A stretch of DNA of 22,218 nucleotides from an uncultured Alistipes sp. (GTDB taxonomy: Bacteria; Bacteroidota; Bacteroidia; Bacteroidales; UBA932). Below the pieces are notes generated by a model. It saw only the letters and a program-made list of their open reading frames with translations, had not been told where the DNA came from and ran no database searches. Location: NCBI GenBank assembly GCA_900544195.1, contig UQUJ01000052.1:1-22218 (forward strand), given 5' to 3'. Positions 15,057-22,218 of this stretch are shown here, piece by piece (the stretch's first letter is position 1; each line of letters opens with the position of its first letter). The translations under genes and the position numbers were made by a program.

Positions 15057-16070
15057 ATGAATATTAAAAGACTAATTTCCGCATTGATGGCAATCACCGC
15101 CTGTGTTTCGGTTTCCGCTAAGAAACCGTTGAAACCGACACTCAGATTCGGTTCGGATGGAGAATTCAAGATTCTTCAATTCACTGACACTCATCTAATT
15201 CCTTCCAATGAGACAACTCCGCTTGTCTGGGAGAACATCAGGAACGCCATCACAGCGGAAAAGCCAGACCTGATCATGCTGACTGGCGACCAAGTCTATG
15301 CCAAGCCTGCTCTTGAGAACTACAGGATCCTTCTTGACACACTCGACAAATTCGGTGTGCCTTACGGGATTGTCTTCGGCAACCACGACAAGGAGTTTGA
15401 CCAGACCAACGCCGCACTTTTGAAAGATGCGATGACCAGACCGCTTTGCGTCGCCGGAGACACCCCGGGTCTGCACGGAGAAGGCAATTATTTCCTTGAG
15501 GTAAAGTCTCACTCAGCGGACACGACCGGCTCTGTCGTATGGTGCTTCGATACCGGAAGCGAATCGCCGCTTTCCAAGAAAGCCATCAAGAGCTATGACT
15601 ACGACTACGCCCATTCTGACCAGGTGGAATGGTACGGCAAGACAAGCGGCACCATCACCTCAGCACACGGCGGAAAGCCGCTTCCTTCCGTGGCGTTCAT
15701 GCATATTCCTCTCCCTGAATATGCCTACGCGTACAGAGAAGACCTGAACTTCAAGGCGTACGGCACCCACCGTGAGACAATCTGCTCCTCGCATTTCAAC
15801 TCGGGTCTTTTCTGCAAGATGCTTGAGTGCGGGGACGTGATGGCGGTCTTCTGCGGGCACGACCACGACAATGACTGCTCTGTCGGCTACTACGGCATCA
15901 TGCTGGCCTACGGGCGGTACAGCGGCGCGGCGACAGTTTACAACAACATCGGAATGAACGGCAGCAGAGTCATCGTGCTCCATGAGGGCGAACGGAAACT
16001 CGATTCGTACATCCGCCTGCGTGACGGCTCGACCAAAGACCTGACGCATTATCCTGAATATTACCAATGA
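15057..16070 (+). CDS. Secreted calcineurin-like metallophosphoesterase
   Basis: A 337-residue protein from ATG 15057 (a TTG 6 bases earlier is also in frame but less likely). The signal peptide ends near VSVSA (residue 21). The metal-binding blocks of the family are all present: D44-x-H46 (QFTDTHL), GD78 (LTGDQV), GNHD (N109, H110, D111), a later MHIPLPEY histidine, and GHDH (H268, H270). It probably holds a two-metal centre and hydrolyses phosphate esters in the periplasm. It resembles the DCR2/purple-acid-like branch, whose substrates are diverse. Position after the glycosidase suggests a joint role in degrading a phosphorylated or complex glycan, but this is inference. Confidence 0.85.
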   Translation: MNIKRLISALMAITACVSVSAKKPLKPTLRFGSDGEFKILQFTDTHLIPSNETTPLVWENIRNAITAEKPDLIMLTGDQVYAKPALENYRILLDTLDKFGVPYGIVFGNHDKEFDQTNAALLKDAMTRPLCVAGDTPGLHGEGNYFLEVKSHSADTTGSVVWCFDTGSESPLSKKAIKSYDYDYAHSDQVEWYGKTSGTITSAHGGKPLPSVAFMHIPLPEYAYAYREDLNFKAYGTHRETICSSHFNSGLFCKMLECGDVMAVFCGHDHDNDCSVGYYGIMLAYGRYSGAATVYNNIGMNGSRVIVLHEGERKLDSYIRLRDGSTKDLTHYPEYYQ

Positions 16071-16078
16071 CAGCCTGT

Positions 16079-16147
16079 GGTCACCGAGCCTGTCGAAGCG
16101 ACATGATCGTTTCAACTTGTAACGTCGCTTCGACAGGCTCAGCGACC
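16079..16147. repeat. Inverted pair of REP-like units (24-bp stem)
   Basis: GGTCACCGAGCCTGTCGAAG (16079-16102) pairs with GTCGCTTCGACAGGCTCAGC (16124-16147), 22 of 24 positions, loop 21 bases. It lies 8 bases after the phosphoesterase stop and could act as an RNA-stabilising or terminating hairpin. Degenerate half-units (CTCAGCGAC, GCTCAGTGACCGAA) follow up to about 16190. Confidence 0.88.
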
Positions 16148-16221
16148 GAGGATTTGCTCAGCGACTAGTAATACAGCTCAGTGACCGAAACCAAAGATAA
16201 CCATTTTAAACCAACGATATT

Positions 16222-16845
16222 ATGAAAACAGTTTTGAAAGCGCTCTGCGCGGCTGGAGTGATGCTTTTAGGCATGGCATTGCCGGCCGGGGCGCAGACAT
16301 CCTCCGGGGATGTCAAAGGGTACATGTACGAAGCCAACCTGATGGTCGGTGTGATGCAGATGGCCTACGGCAGCGATGAGTTTCCGTCTCGCCATTATTA
16401 CAGGAAAGAGCTCAGTGATTTCTATGAGACATACACCGGAGATCCTGGCTTTTCAGCCTTCTACACAGCGGATTTCAATGTCTATCTCACCAAGTGGCTG
16501 AAAGTCGGAGCCAGCGCGGGCTACGCCAAAGCGTGGGCGAACGTGTTCGACCCTCGGGGCTACAAGAAGATCGGAGAAAAGACCTTGAACGACTACTCTC
16601 TGCTTGGACAGGCTAAATTCACATTCATCAACAGGCAGTTGTTCAGGATGTACGCCGGAATCGGTGCCGGAGCCTCCGTCTGGGCCGGGAAAGACCGCGG
16701 AGAAACATATTCCAAGATTCTCCCTGCCGTAGAGTTCATTCCGCTGGGTTTCCAATGGATGGATCATAAGATATACACGACGCTTGAGATTGTGGCCGGC
16801 ACCAGAATGGGCGGAGTCAGAGGTGGATTAGGTTACAGATTCTAA
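16222..16845 (+). CDS. Outer-membrane beta-barrel-like protein, paralog 1
   Basis: A 207-residue protein; signal peptide ends near PAGAQ (residue 25). Alternating aromatic/hydrophobic strands and a C-terminal GGLGYRF, ending in Phe, are typical of barrels handled by the BAM machinery. Shared motifs with the gene at 17532: KWLKVG, FDPRGYKKIGEKTLNDYSL, GQAKFTF, YAGIGAGA, SKILPAVEFIPLGFQ. No named family recognised. It is followed by a lipoprotein gene after 11 bases, so probably one operon. Confidence 0.7.
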   Translation: MKTVLKALCAAGVMLLGMALPAGAQTSSGDVKGYMYEANLMVGVMQMAYGSDEFPSRHYYRKELSDFYETYTGDPGFSAFYTADFNVYLTKWLKVGASAGYAKAWANVFDPRGYKKIGEKTLNDYSLLGQAKFTFINRQLFRMYAGIGAGASVWAGKDRGETYSKILPAVEFIPLGFQWMDHKIYTTLEIVAGTRMGGVRGGLGYRF

Positions 16846-16856
16846 ACTTGAATATC

Positions 16857-17489
16857 ATGAAAAGAATTTTATCAATCGCGACAGTGATCGCTGCGACAAT
16901 TATCGCTGCATCATCATGCAGCAAGGCTGAGAAAGAGTTTTCAGGCAGCGATGGTGAGGTGACATATTCAATGGGCCCTTACATGATGTGCATCGCCAAC
17001 AACCTGATAGTTGACAACCTCAAGATTCTGGAGTACAAAATCAAAGGAAAGGCCAACATCCAAAGCAAGACTTCTGTCATGACACCGGATGACCCGTCAT
17101 ACAGAATCCCGGGAGTAAAGGTTGAGAAAGCGGCGGAAGACAGCACGTGGACCGTCTCCAACAAAGATCTGGAATACTGGTTCCTCGGCGACTCCTCCTA
17201 CCCTACCGACTACACGATCACAGCAAGGATGCTGCCCGGAGACTACAATCACTTCCACAGCTGGAAAGTCACAATCGAGGGAGAAAGACGTGAGCAGAAA
17301 GGCTACTCCTGCAAATTCACCACGCCGGAAGAGCCTCTCACCTACACGATCGGGGACACGGGATATTCATGGGGCAGCTGCAAGGGGCAACTGAATATGC
17401 TTGTGTACAAAGACGGCAAGTCCATTGATTCGATCGTCATGATCCTCCGCGGCGGGCTTGACGACTACAGCCTTGTCAGAACGTATTAA
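16857..17489 (+). CDS. Lipoprotein of unknown function between two paralogous barrel-like genes
   Basis: A 210-residue protein starting at ATG 16857 (a TTG at 16848 is in frame but unlikely). The signal sequence ends in the lipobox ASSC with Cys21. The mature part is rich in Tyr, Thr and Ser with beta character and contains four further Cys (MMCIANN, YSCKFT, GSCKGQ and neighbours) and a YTIGDTGYSWGSC stretch. No family recognised. Sitting between two related outer-membrane-like proteins, it may be a partner of one or both. Confidence 0.75.
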   Translation: MKRILSIATVIAATIIAASSCSKAEKEFSGSDGEVTYSMGPYMMCIANNLIVDNLKILEYKIKGKANIQSKTSVMTPDDPSYRIPGVKVEKAAEDSTWTVSNKDLEYWFLGDSSYPTDYTITARMLPGDYNHFHSWKVTIEGERREQKGYSCKFTTPEEPLTYTIGDTGYSWGSCKGQLNMLVYKDGKSIDSIVMILRGGLDDYSLVRTY

Positions 17490-17531
17490 TCGCTCCGGAC
17501 AGACATCGTCACACCTTTAGTCTGATCAATC

Positions 17532-18152
17532 ATGAGGATAAACGTAACAGGAGCGGCCTTAGCGACGCTCCTTGTTTTTTGTACAGGATTTAAGGCAAGC
17601 GCACAGGGCACGCTTCTGAAAGAGGCCAGATACGAAGTGAACCTGACAGTCGGCATTGTACCTGGCGCACTGGTTTCATCCAATGAGTTTCCGAATTCGA
17701 CGGTACGACATAATCATGACTTATACTATTTCTACGAACCGTACTATTCAACCGGGATGTTTCCTGAAGTGTCTATGGATGCCAACATTATACTTAAGAA
17801 ATGGTTGAAAGTCGGAGGAAAGCTAGGGTACTACACCTTGTGGGGAGACTTGATCGACCCGAAAACTCATAGAACGATCGGGAAAAAAGAGTTTTCCGAC
17901 TTTTCTCTTGCGGGTCAAGTCAGATTCACCTTTTACGAAAAGCCTCCGTTCAGTGTCTATGCTGGTATAGCGGCCGGAGCGACCTACAGACATGGCAATG
18001 ATCAAGGCCACAGCATGTCAAAATTGCTTCCAGCCTACGAGGTACTCCCTCTTGGCTATCAAATCTCCTACAAATCCGTCTATGGCATAATAGAATGCGC
18101 CTTCGGCTCCATGGTTCTCGCAGGCCGTTTCGGTATCGGCTACAGATTTTAA
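17532..18152 (+). CDS. Outer-membrane beta-barrel-like protein, paralog 2
   Basis: A 206-residue protein, clearly homologous to the protein at 16222: KWLKVGGKLGYYTLWGDLID, IGKKEFSDFSLAGQVRFTF, YAGIAAGATYRHG, SKLLPAYEVLPLGYQ and the terminal GYRF align in order with few gaps. Signal peptide ends near KASAQ (residue 25). The pair probably arose by duplication, with the lipoprotein gene caught or inserted between. Gap of 42 bases after the lipoprotein. Confidence 0.7.
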   Translation: MRINVTGAALATLLVFCTGFKASAQGTLLKEARYEVNLTVGIVPGALVSSNEFPNSTVRHNHDLYYFYEPYYSTGMFPEVSMDANIILKKWLKVGGKLGYYTLWGDLIDPKTHRTIGKKEFSDFSLAGQVRFTFYEKPPFSVYAGIAAGATYRHGNDQGHSMSKLLPAYEVLPLGYQISYKSVYGIIECAFGSMVLAGRFGIGYRF

Positions 18153-18261
18153 CGAAACGCGATTTTTCGAGAAGATGTTTTGATTTGTTTGTATAGCACC
18201 TTTCAAGATTAGTCTAGCATAATATAGCGAGAAGGCTTTTCTAATATATTGTGACACATCA

Positions 18262-18343
18262 TTGGTACAGGAAATGCGCTTCTGGTGTACCAAACGGACT
18301 ATGACATGCCGTTGGTACAGGAAACGGGCTTCTGGTGTACCAA
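18262..18343. repeat. Two 32-bp palindromes, 50 bases apart
   Basis: 18262-18293 and 18312-18343 both read TTGGTACAGGAAA, three variable bases, then GCTTCTGGTGTACCAA. TTGGTACA and TGTACCAA form an 8-bp perfect stem. The only difference is within the middle bases. They lie between the convergent ends of the barrel gene and the surface lipoprotein gene. Function unknown; paired operators or processed RNA hairpins are possible. Nothing else was recognised in 18153-18390. Confidence 0.8.
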
Positions 18344-18399
18344 CCAGACGAAGTATTCAGGAGAACTCAGCGAATCTGTCGGTTACAATAGTTGAGAAA

Positions 18400-18427
18400 A
18401 AGGCTGGTTCCCGAAGGAGCCAGCCTT
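18400..18427 (-). terminator. Intrinsic terminator of the surface lipoprotein operon
   Basis: A 12-bp stem (one mismatch) with loop CGAA on the plus strand (TTCG on the minus), followed on the minus strand by TTTTTC. It starts 29 bases after the lipoprotein stop codon. Strong match to a Rho-independent terminator. Confidence 0.88.
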
Positions 18428-18456
18428 AATAATGAATATAATAGGGGTTAAATCAC

Positions 18457-21400
18457 CTATTCAGCCTTGGTAACCTCCCAAGCCTGTTTGCCGTTGTATG
18501 TAATCTCTTTGGACACATAACCGTCTGGAACCCAGTTGGCATTCTTACCATTAATCTTATCAGCAACACTATTCGATGGATCAAAACCTACGAATACTCC
18601 ACCTGTGACATTTATGGTACATTTATTTGCATCCACTGAGCTATCAAGACAATTTATCAAGAATGCAGGATCTCCTGCACATTCAAACACACCATCATAA
18701 ATATTCAAGGTAGCATTCTGTTTCCATCCCGGTCTTAAGTAAATAACTGCCACTTTTTCAGAAGGATCGTTATTCTTATCCCAACCGGCATAAAAATAAC
18801 CGCCATAGATATTAGCTATTCCATTGATAATGGTTACTGCATTATTAGCCTCACCACCGCTACCACCTTTAACAGTTAAATTACCATAAATATTCACTGT
18901 CAATTTAGTTGAGCTTGTGTTGCTTCCCATAATTTCGATTGCACAAGCCCCATTTCCATCAGTACTATTAGAAGGACCTTCTATACTTCCACTACCGCTT
19001 ATATTAACAGTTCCAGTCTTATTGGCAGTAGAAATTGTTTCCCCAACATCTGACCTATATGATGAAGATGGAGTTATTTTTCCTTTTTCACCTACAACAA
19101 GATTATATCCATTCGTCAAAGAAAGGTATGAGCTTTCCAATTCTATTGTGCTATTCACCAATACAGGTGCTGTTTTTGAACTGGTTATCGCTTTTTTCAA
19201 ACTTGCCTCATCAGTAACCTCAGTGGCTTTTACAACCCTGTACCAATCACCGTCTTTTACCACGCCATAACCATCGGCAACGAAATTGGCGACAGGATTC
19301 TCGGAATGTGACGCGGCAGGATTGTACTTGTAGAACTCACCACCGGTTACAGAAATAATGGCCTCTTGGTTAGTATCATACTTATTAAGGGTATATGTCT
19401 CGCTTCCATACCATTTACCACCATTAATATAGATTTTAGAATTCCAATAACGTGCATAAGCACATACATTGGCACTATAATATGAAGCATCACCTTCTAT
19501 AGTCAAAGAAGCACCGACATTAACATAGAACAGAGGGTTAACATTCTTCTGAGCGGAATCTCCAAATGAACCAGAACCTTTAATTGTCAACGATCCTCCA
19601 TCTATGTTGACTCCTGTGCAGTTTGGTTCATATCCTGTAATATTCACATTCTTACCATTCAGATTGATGGTAACCTTATTATCTGAATATACCGTCAGCT
19701 GCGAAACTTCCATGTCTTTGAGAATGGTAATCTCCTTAGTGGCATCTTCAGAAGCTTCAATCGCAGTTTGAAGTGAAGAATACTTCATTCCATCATATTC
19801 AGATACAGCCTCGGCCACCTCAGTATACCAAACATTTTTAGATTCAATGTATGTCCGTCCTATACCATACCCTTCAGCCAAATAATCCTTGCAGGAGTCA
19901 TCGGAGAACTTGCCGCCGGAGATTTCTATTGTGGCGTTCTCATAATCCGGATATTGGGACGCTTTATCAACATAAACCGTCTGGCATGGAACTACAATGC
20001 GGCTGTCGCCTACGCATCCTTTCTTAGTATCAGGATCAGTTGTGGTGAACGTACCACCCTTGATGGTCACCTTGCCGCCACGGCAGAGGACACCTACACC
20101 TCTCTCGATCTCAAATGTACCGTCGTTGACGATAATGATGTCCTTCCATGCCGCATAGATTCCGCAGGCAATCGAATTTCTGACATTGTATGCCTCATCA
20201 GACATCTGTCCCTTGAAGGTACCGCCGTTGATGGTGATGGTGTTCGGCTTCTCGCGCAGAGCAGTGTTCGTCTCATCATAAGGGTACATCCGCTTATTAC
20301 CGTTTGTCAGGATGACAGCATTGTTGGACGAAGTGAACGTACCACCATTAATTGTGATGGTTGAACTTGTCAATGTACTTGTGGCAATCGCGCCCTCCAC
20401 ACCGGTGATGTTGCAGTTGTCGAACGTGATGTGCTCATTCTGGCGTCCCTGCTTGAAGAAGAGTCCGCCATTCTTTGTCGACACGATGTTTCCGTTCTTG
20501 AAATTAACGGTAAGGCCATCCTCGGCGATATAGAAGACATCATCGTCAGCCGTCACGGTGTGGCCGCCAAGATCGAAAGTCACGCTCTTGTCAATCAAGA
20601 CCTTCTCGGTTGTGACATCGGAGACAACGCTGATTGTCGCTCCTTCAGAAGCCGCAGCCAAAGCGGCGCTCAATGTGGAATATTCTTTTCCATCAACAGT
20701 GGCGACCTTAGCCGAACCAGAAGTCTGGATACGGACCGCAAGATTCTTCGTGAGGTTGGCGCTTGCCTTAGTGAATGTGCCAAGCGTTACGGTCTCACCG
20801 CTCTTTGTGGTGGCGGTGAAAGTAAGCGTCTTCCCGGAAAGGTCAACCGGATTCAATGTGAAGAATCCACGGAAGGCCTCACCTGCTGCGAAGGAAAGGC
20901 CGTTTCCGCCTTCCTCTCCAAGATTCAGGGTGATCTTGCGGTCTTTTGTGCCTTCGGTTATGGTAGAGGTGGTCACATCAAGAGCGCCTTTTGTGACAAA
21001 CAGGTCTTCGTCTGCGTTGATCGTGACAGAGGTCACATTGTTCGTCGCATCAGTGAAGGTGTGATCAAGGACAATCCATGCCACTTGGTTCTTAAGCTCG
21101 AAACTTATGGTGTTCTTACCTTCTGCCTTGGTGGCGGACGCACATGCATAGTCGAATGACTTCAGGTGATCGCTGTTGCCGTTGGCTGTCTGTCTCTGTC
21201 CCATAAAAGTGACAGGAACTGAAGTGCTTTGTGTCGCGGCAGGTATTGTGTATGCCGGTAGGCATGCGTAATAGTTAACGTTGTCTTTCAAGGTGAAGCC
21301 CTCGCTTTCGAGTTTGGTGGACGTCTCCCCCGAGGTCAAGGAATTAAAGGAAGCCGCGTCCTTATTTCCGAACACCACAACCTTCTCGCCCTCGGCCCAA

Positions 21401-21576
21401 GTGAACACTAGCTTGCCATTCTCATAGGCCAGACTTTTCGTGTCAACTGACACCGGCTGCTCTATTGTGGCATAGACACCCTCGCCTTTAACCTCCGGAA
21501 CCAGCTCCTCTGATGTTTCGGAGCATGCCGCCAGTACTGCCAGGGCACACATGGAGGCCATCATTTGTTTTTTCAT
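18457..21576 (-). CDS. Large fimbrillin-like / beta-helix surface lipoprotein
   Basis: A 1039-residue protein with lipobox LAAC (Cys18), so lipid-anchored and probably surface-exposed. Residues 28-285 look like a fimbrillin-type domain: DTKSLAYENGKLVFTWAEGE, YYACLPAYTI, AWIVLDHTFTDATNNVTSVT. Then three tandem modules, about 290-590, 590-785 and 785-1039, each opening with a segment like YSTLSAALAAASEGATI and running into right-handed beta-helix rungs (ITINGGTF, LTIKGSGSFGD, LNIYDGVF). Each closes with a GGxF...GYGVVKDGDWYRVV-type linker. Likely adhesin or glycan-contacting protein. The two C-terminal modules (18457-19900) look AT-richer than the N-terminal part. It follows a 48-residue peptide gene by 26 bases and has its own terminator. 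Confidence 0.8.
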   Translation of the reverse strand: MKKQMMASMCALAVLAACSETSEELVPEVKGEGVYATIEQPVSVDTKSLAYENGKLVFTWAEGEKVVVFGNKDAASFNSLTSGETSTKLESEGFTLKDNVNYYACLPAYTIPAATQSTSVPVTFMGQRQTANGNSDHLKSFDYACASATKAEGKNTISFELKNQVAWIVLDHTFTDATNNVTSVTINADEDLFVTKGALDVTTSTITEGTKDRKITLNLGEEGGNGLSFAAGEAFRGFFTLNPVDLSGKTLTFTATTKSGETVTLGTFTKASANLTKNLAVRIQTSGSAKVATVDGKEYSTLSAALAAASEGATISVVSDVTTEKVLIDKSVTFDLGGHTVTADDDVFYIAEDGLTVNFKNGNIVSTKNGGLFFKQGRQNEHITFDNCNITGVEGAIATSTLTSSTITINGGTFTSSNNAVILTNGNKRMYPYDETNTALREKPNTITINGGTFKGQMSDEAYNVRNSIACGIYAAWKDIIIVNDGTFEIERGVGVLCRGGKVTIKGGTFTTTDPDTKKGCVGDSRIVVPCQTVYVDKASQYPDYENATIEISGGKFSDDSCKDYLAEGYGIGRTYIESKNVWYTEVAEAVSEYDGMKYSSLQTAIEASEDATKEITILKDMEVSQLTVYSDNKVTINLNGKNVNITGYEPNCTGVNIDGGSLTIKGSGSFGDSAQKNVNPLFYVNVGASLTIEGDASYYSANVCAYARYWNSKIYINGGKWYGSETYTLNKYDTNQEAIISVTGGEFYKYNPAASHSENPVANFVADGYGVVKDGDWYRVVKATEVTDEASLKKAITSSKTAPVLVNSTIELESSYLSLTNGYNLVVGEKGKITPSSSYRSDVGETISTANKTGTVNISGSGSIEGPSNSTDGNGACAIEIMGSNTSSTKLTVNIYGNLTVKGGSGGEANNAVTIINGIANIYGGYFYAGWDKNNDPSEKVAVIYLRPGWKQNATLNIYDGVFECAGDPAFLINCLDSSVDANKCTINVTGGVFVGFDPSNSVADKINGKNANWVPDGYVSKEITYNGKQAWEVTKAE

Positions 21577-21602
21577 AATATGGATATTTGAATTTTAAGC
21601 GA

Positions 21603-21749
21603 TTATTCACCTGATCCCCAATCTTCGCCGTTTGAATCCTGGCCGGAGCCATACACTTCACCGCTGCCGCAGAGGACAGTTGACAGCGCGAGGTCGATTT
21701 CCTCGACCTCCGGTCTTACATAGACACGAACTTCATTAACTTTTTTCAT
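21603..21749 (-). CDS. 48-residue peptide with acidic Gly/Ser/Trp tail
   Basis: Translation begins MKKVNEVRVYVRPEVEEIDL, continues ALSTVLCGSGEVYGSG and ends in QDSNGEDWGSGE. The basic start, the RPEVEEIDL block, a single Cys and a tail of Gly, Ser, Asp, Glu and Trp resemble small Bacteroidales peptides often seen next to exported lipoproteins; their function is unknown to me. No signal peptide, so either cytosolic or a leader-type precursor. First gene of the transcript from the promoter at 22003-22033, 26 bases before the surface lipoprotein. Not a shadow: it has its own start, promoter and conserved look. Confidence 0.7.
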   Translation of the reverse strand: MKKVNEVRVYVRPEVEEIDLALSTVLCGSGEVYGSGQDSNGEDWGSGE

Positions 21750-21871
21750 AGAAACTAACGAACTGACCGGAGACTCCTGACCGGCGGTTTAATAACATTG
21801 TTTTAGGGAGCAGATACCATAAACGCGGAGTCCAATCCTCGACCTGTCGCAACCGGCTCAAACTTTAGTGT

Positions 21872-21893
21872 GCGTCTTCTACGCGGAAGACGC
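21872..21893 (-). promoter_or_regulatory. Leader hairpin 2
   Basis: GCGTCTTC/GAAGACGC form a perfect 8-bp stem with a 6-base loop in the leader of the peptide-lipoprotein transcript. No following T-run. Direct repeats CCGGTCAG lie nearer the start codon. Confidence 0.55.
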
Positions 21894-21949
21894 GGACTTG
21901 TGGTTTAATTGTTTCTAACAATAGCGTAAGATACGTCTATAATATGTGC

Positions 21950-21999
21950 CCGTATTTTCTCCGGCAGCCGGGTTAGACATGGCTGCCGAAAAAATACGG
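21950..21999 (-). promoter_or_regulatory. Leader hairpin 1 at the predicted transcript 5' end
   Basis: On the minus strand CCGTATTTTTTCGGCAGCC pairs with the inverse of 21950-21969 with one bulge or mismatch, loop 11 bases. It begins within a few bases of the predicted start site, so the RNA would carry a stable 5' stem. Confidence 0.7.
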
Positions 22000-22002
22000 T
22001 CA

Positions 22003-22033
22003 CAAAGTTATATATATGCAAGACTTTTTTCAA
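22003..22033 (-). promoter_or_regulatory. Promoter of the peptide/surface-lipoprotein operon
   Basis: On the minus strand TTG (22033-22031), a 20-base spacer and TAACTTTG (22010-22003) match the Bacteroidota housekeeping consensus very well. The start site should be near 21995, giving a leader of about 245 bases before the ATG at 21749. Confidence 0.75.
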
Positions 22034-22074
22034 CTATTAACACCCCTGAACTGCAATTATTATATGGGCTTATT

Positions 22075-22218
22075 TAGTAATGTTGAAAAAATAAGTTGCA
22101 TCGATTGATAAGATTGAATACATAGAATCACCCTGAACATTATAGAACGGCTCTTCCGTTTTGTTTTTTGAGCCTTGTGCAAACCCTGTGCAAACCACAG
22201 GCACGCAAGAATGGCTCT
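22075..22218. repeat. Dispersed repeat family 1, copy 3 (cut by the window end)
   Basis: The core 22075-22140 matches copy 1 at about 62 of 66 bases. After a 40-base insertion-like stretch holding GGCTC/GAGCC, the second block TGTGCAAACCACAGGCACGC reappears at 22187 and continues to the edge. TGTGCAAACC is doubled here (22177-22196). Same orientation as copies 1 and 2. Confidence 0.85.

Noticed and set aside
21750..21999. Known riboswitch in the long leader
   Set aside because: I recognise no aptamer consensus; only simple hairpins are visible.
21750..22033. Invertible (phase-variable) promoter
   Set aside because: Inverted arms at 21950-21999 lie on one side of the promoter only and no recombinase gene is present; the mirror with the repeat at 22081 does not enclose the promoter cleanly.
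1401..22218. Integrative element with att sites at both ends
   Set aside because: No integrase, relaxase or tRNA target seen; the repeat occurs twice on the left and looks dispersed.

Overview
The window looks like a chromosomal segment from a Bacteroidota (Bacteroidales-type) bacterium. Supporting signs are promoters with the TAnnTTTG -7 box and a TTG about 20 bases upstream, start codons without clear Shine-Dalgarno sequences, a DUF4251 protein, a fimbrillin-like surface lipoprotein, a GH106-type glycosidase, and a Bacteroidota-style HUH/Y1 transposase with a C-terminal extension. Most genes look moderately GC-rich; the left end (1-1950) and the half of the large lipoprotein gene encoding its C-terminus look AT-richer. 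Genus cannot be fixed from the sequence alone. All family names come from recognising motifs by eye, not from a database search.

Layout. (i) 1-1950: an accessory, AT-rich left end with a possible orphan metallopeptidase-like toxin domain, a DUF4251 secreted protein, two copies of a dispersed repeat and a tiny secreted-peptide ORF. (ii) 1956-8509: a heavy-metal resistance operon with a small His/Cys-rich exported protein, a His-rich adaptor lipoprotein, a CusA/CzcA-type RND pump and, after a 323-base stretch filled with repeat elements, the TolC-like outer-membrane channel. (iii) 8510-10000: a REP-associated-type tyrosine transposase framed by three symmetrical palindromic elements, each 104 bp by my count. 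(iv) 10020-11710: ridA (minus strand), two different MITE-like inverted-repeat elements, and a GatB/YqeY-domain protein. (v) 11724-16070: a large GH106-type glycosidase followed by a secreted metallophosphoesterase. (vi) 16222-18152: two paralogous outer-membrane beta-barrel-like proteins with a lipoprotein between them. (vii) 18153-22218, minus strand: a strong promoter, a long hairpin-rich leader, a 48-residue peptide gene ending in a Gly/Ser/acidic/Trp tail, then a 1039-residue fimbrillin-like/beta-helix lipoprotein and its terminator. The window ends inside a third copy of the left-end dispersed repeat.

The striking theme is the density and variety of non-coding repeat families: at least five in 22 kb. 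They are (a) the ~65-bp dispersed repeat at both ends of the window, (b) the 104-bp palindromes around the transposase, (c) GCTTCGACAGGCTCAGCGACC-type units, one of them inside an open reading frame, (d) a ~160/240-bp element with 20-bp terminal inverted repeats and an internal cruciform, and (e) a ~99-bp element with perfect 16-bp inverted ends. A pair of 32-bp palindromes lies near 18.3 kb. The best candidates for something undescribed are the transposase/104-bp palindrome unit and the small-peptide plus surface-lipoprotein operon with its structured leader.
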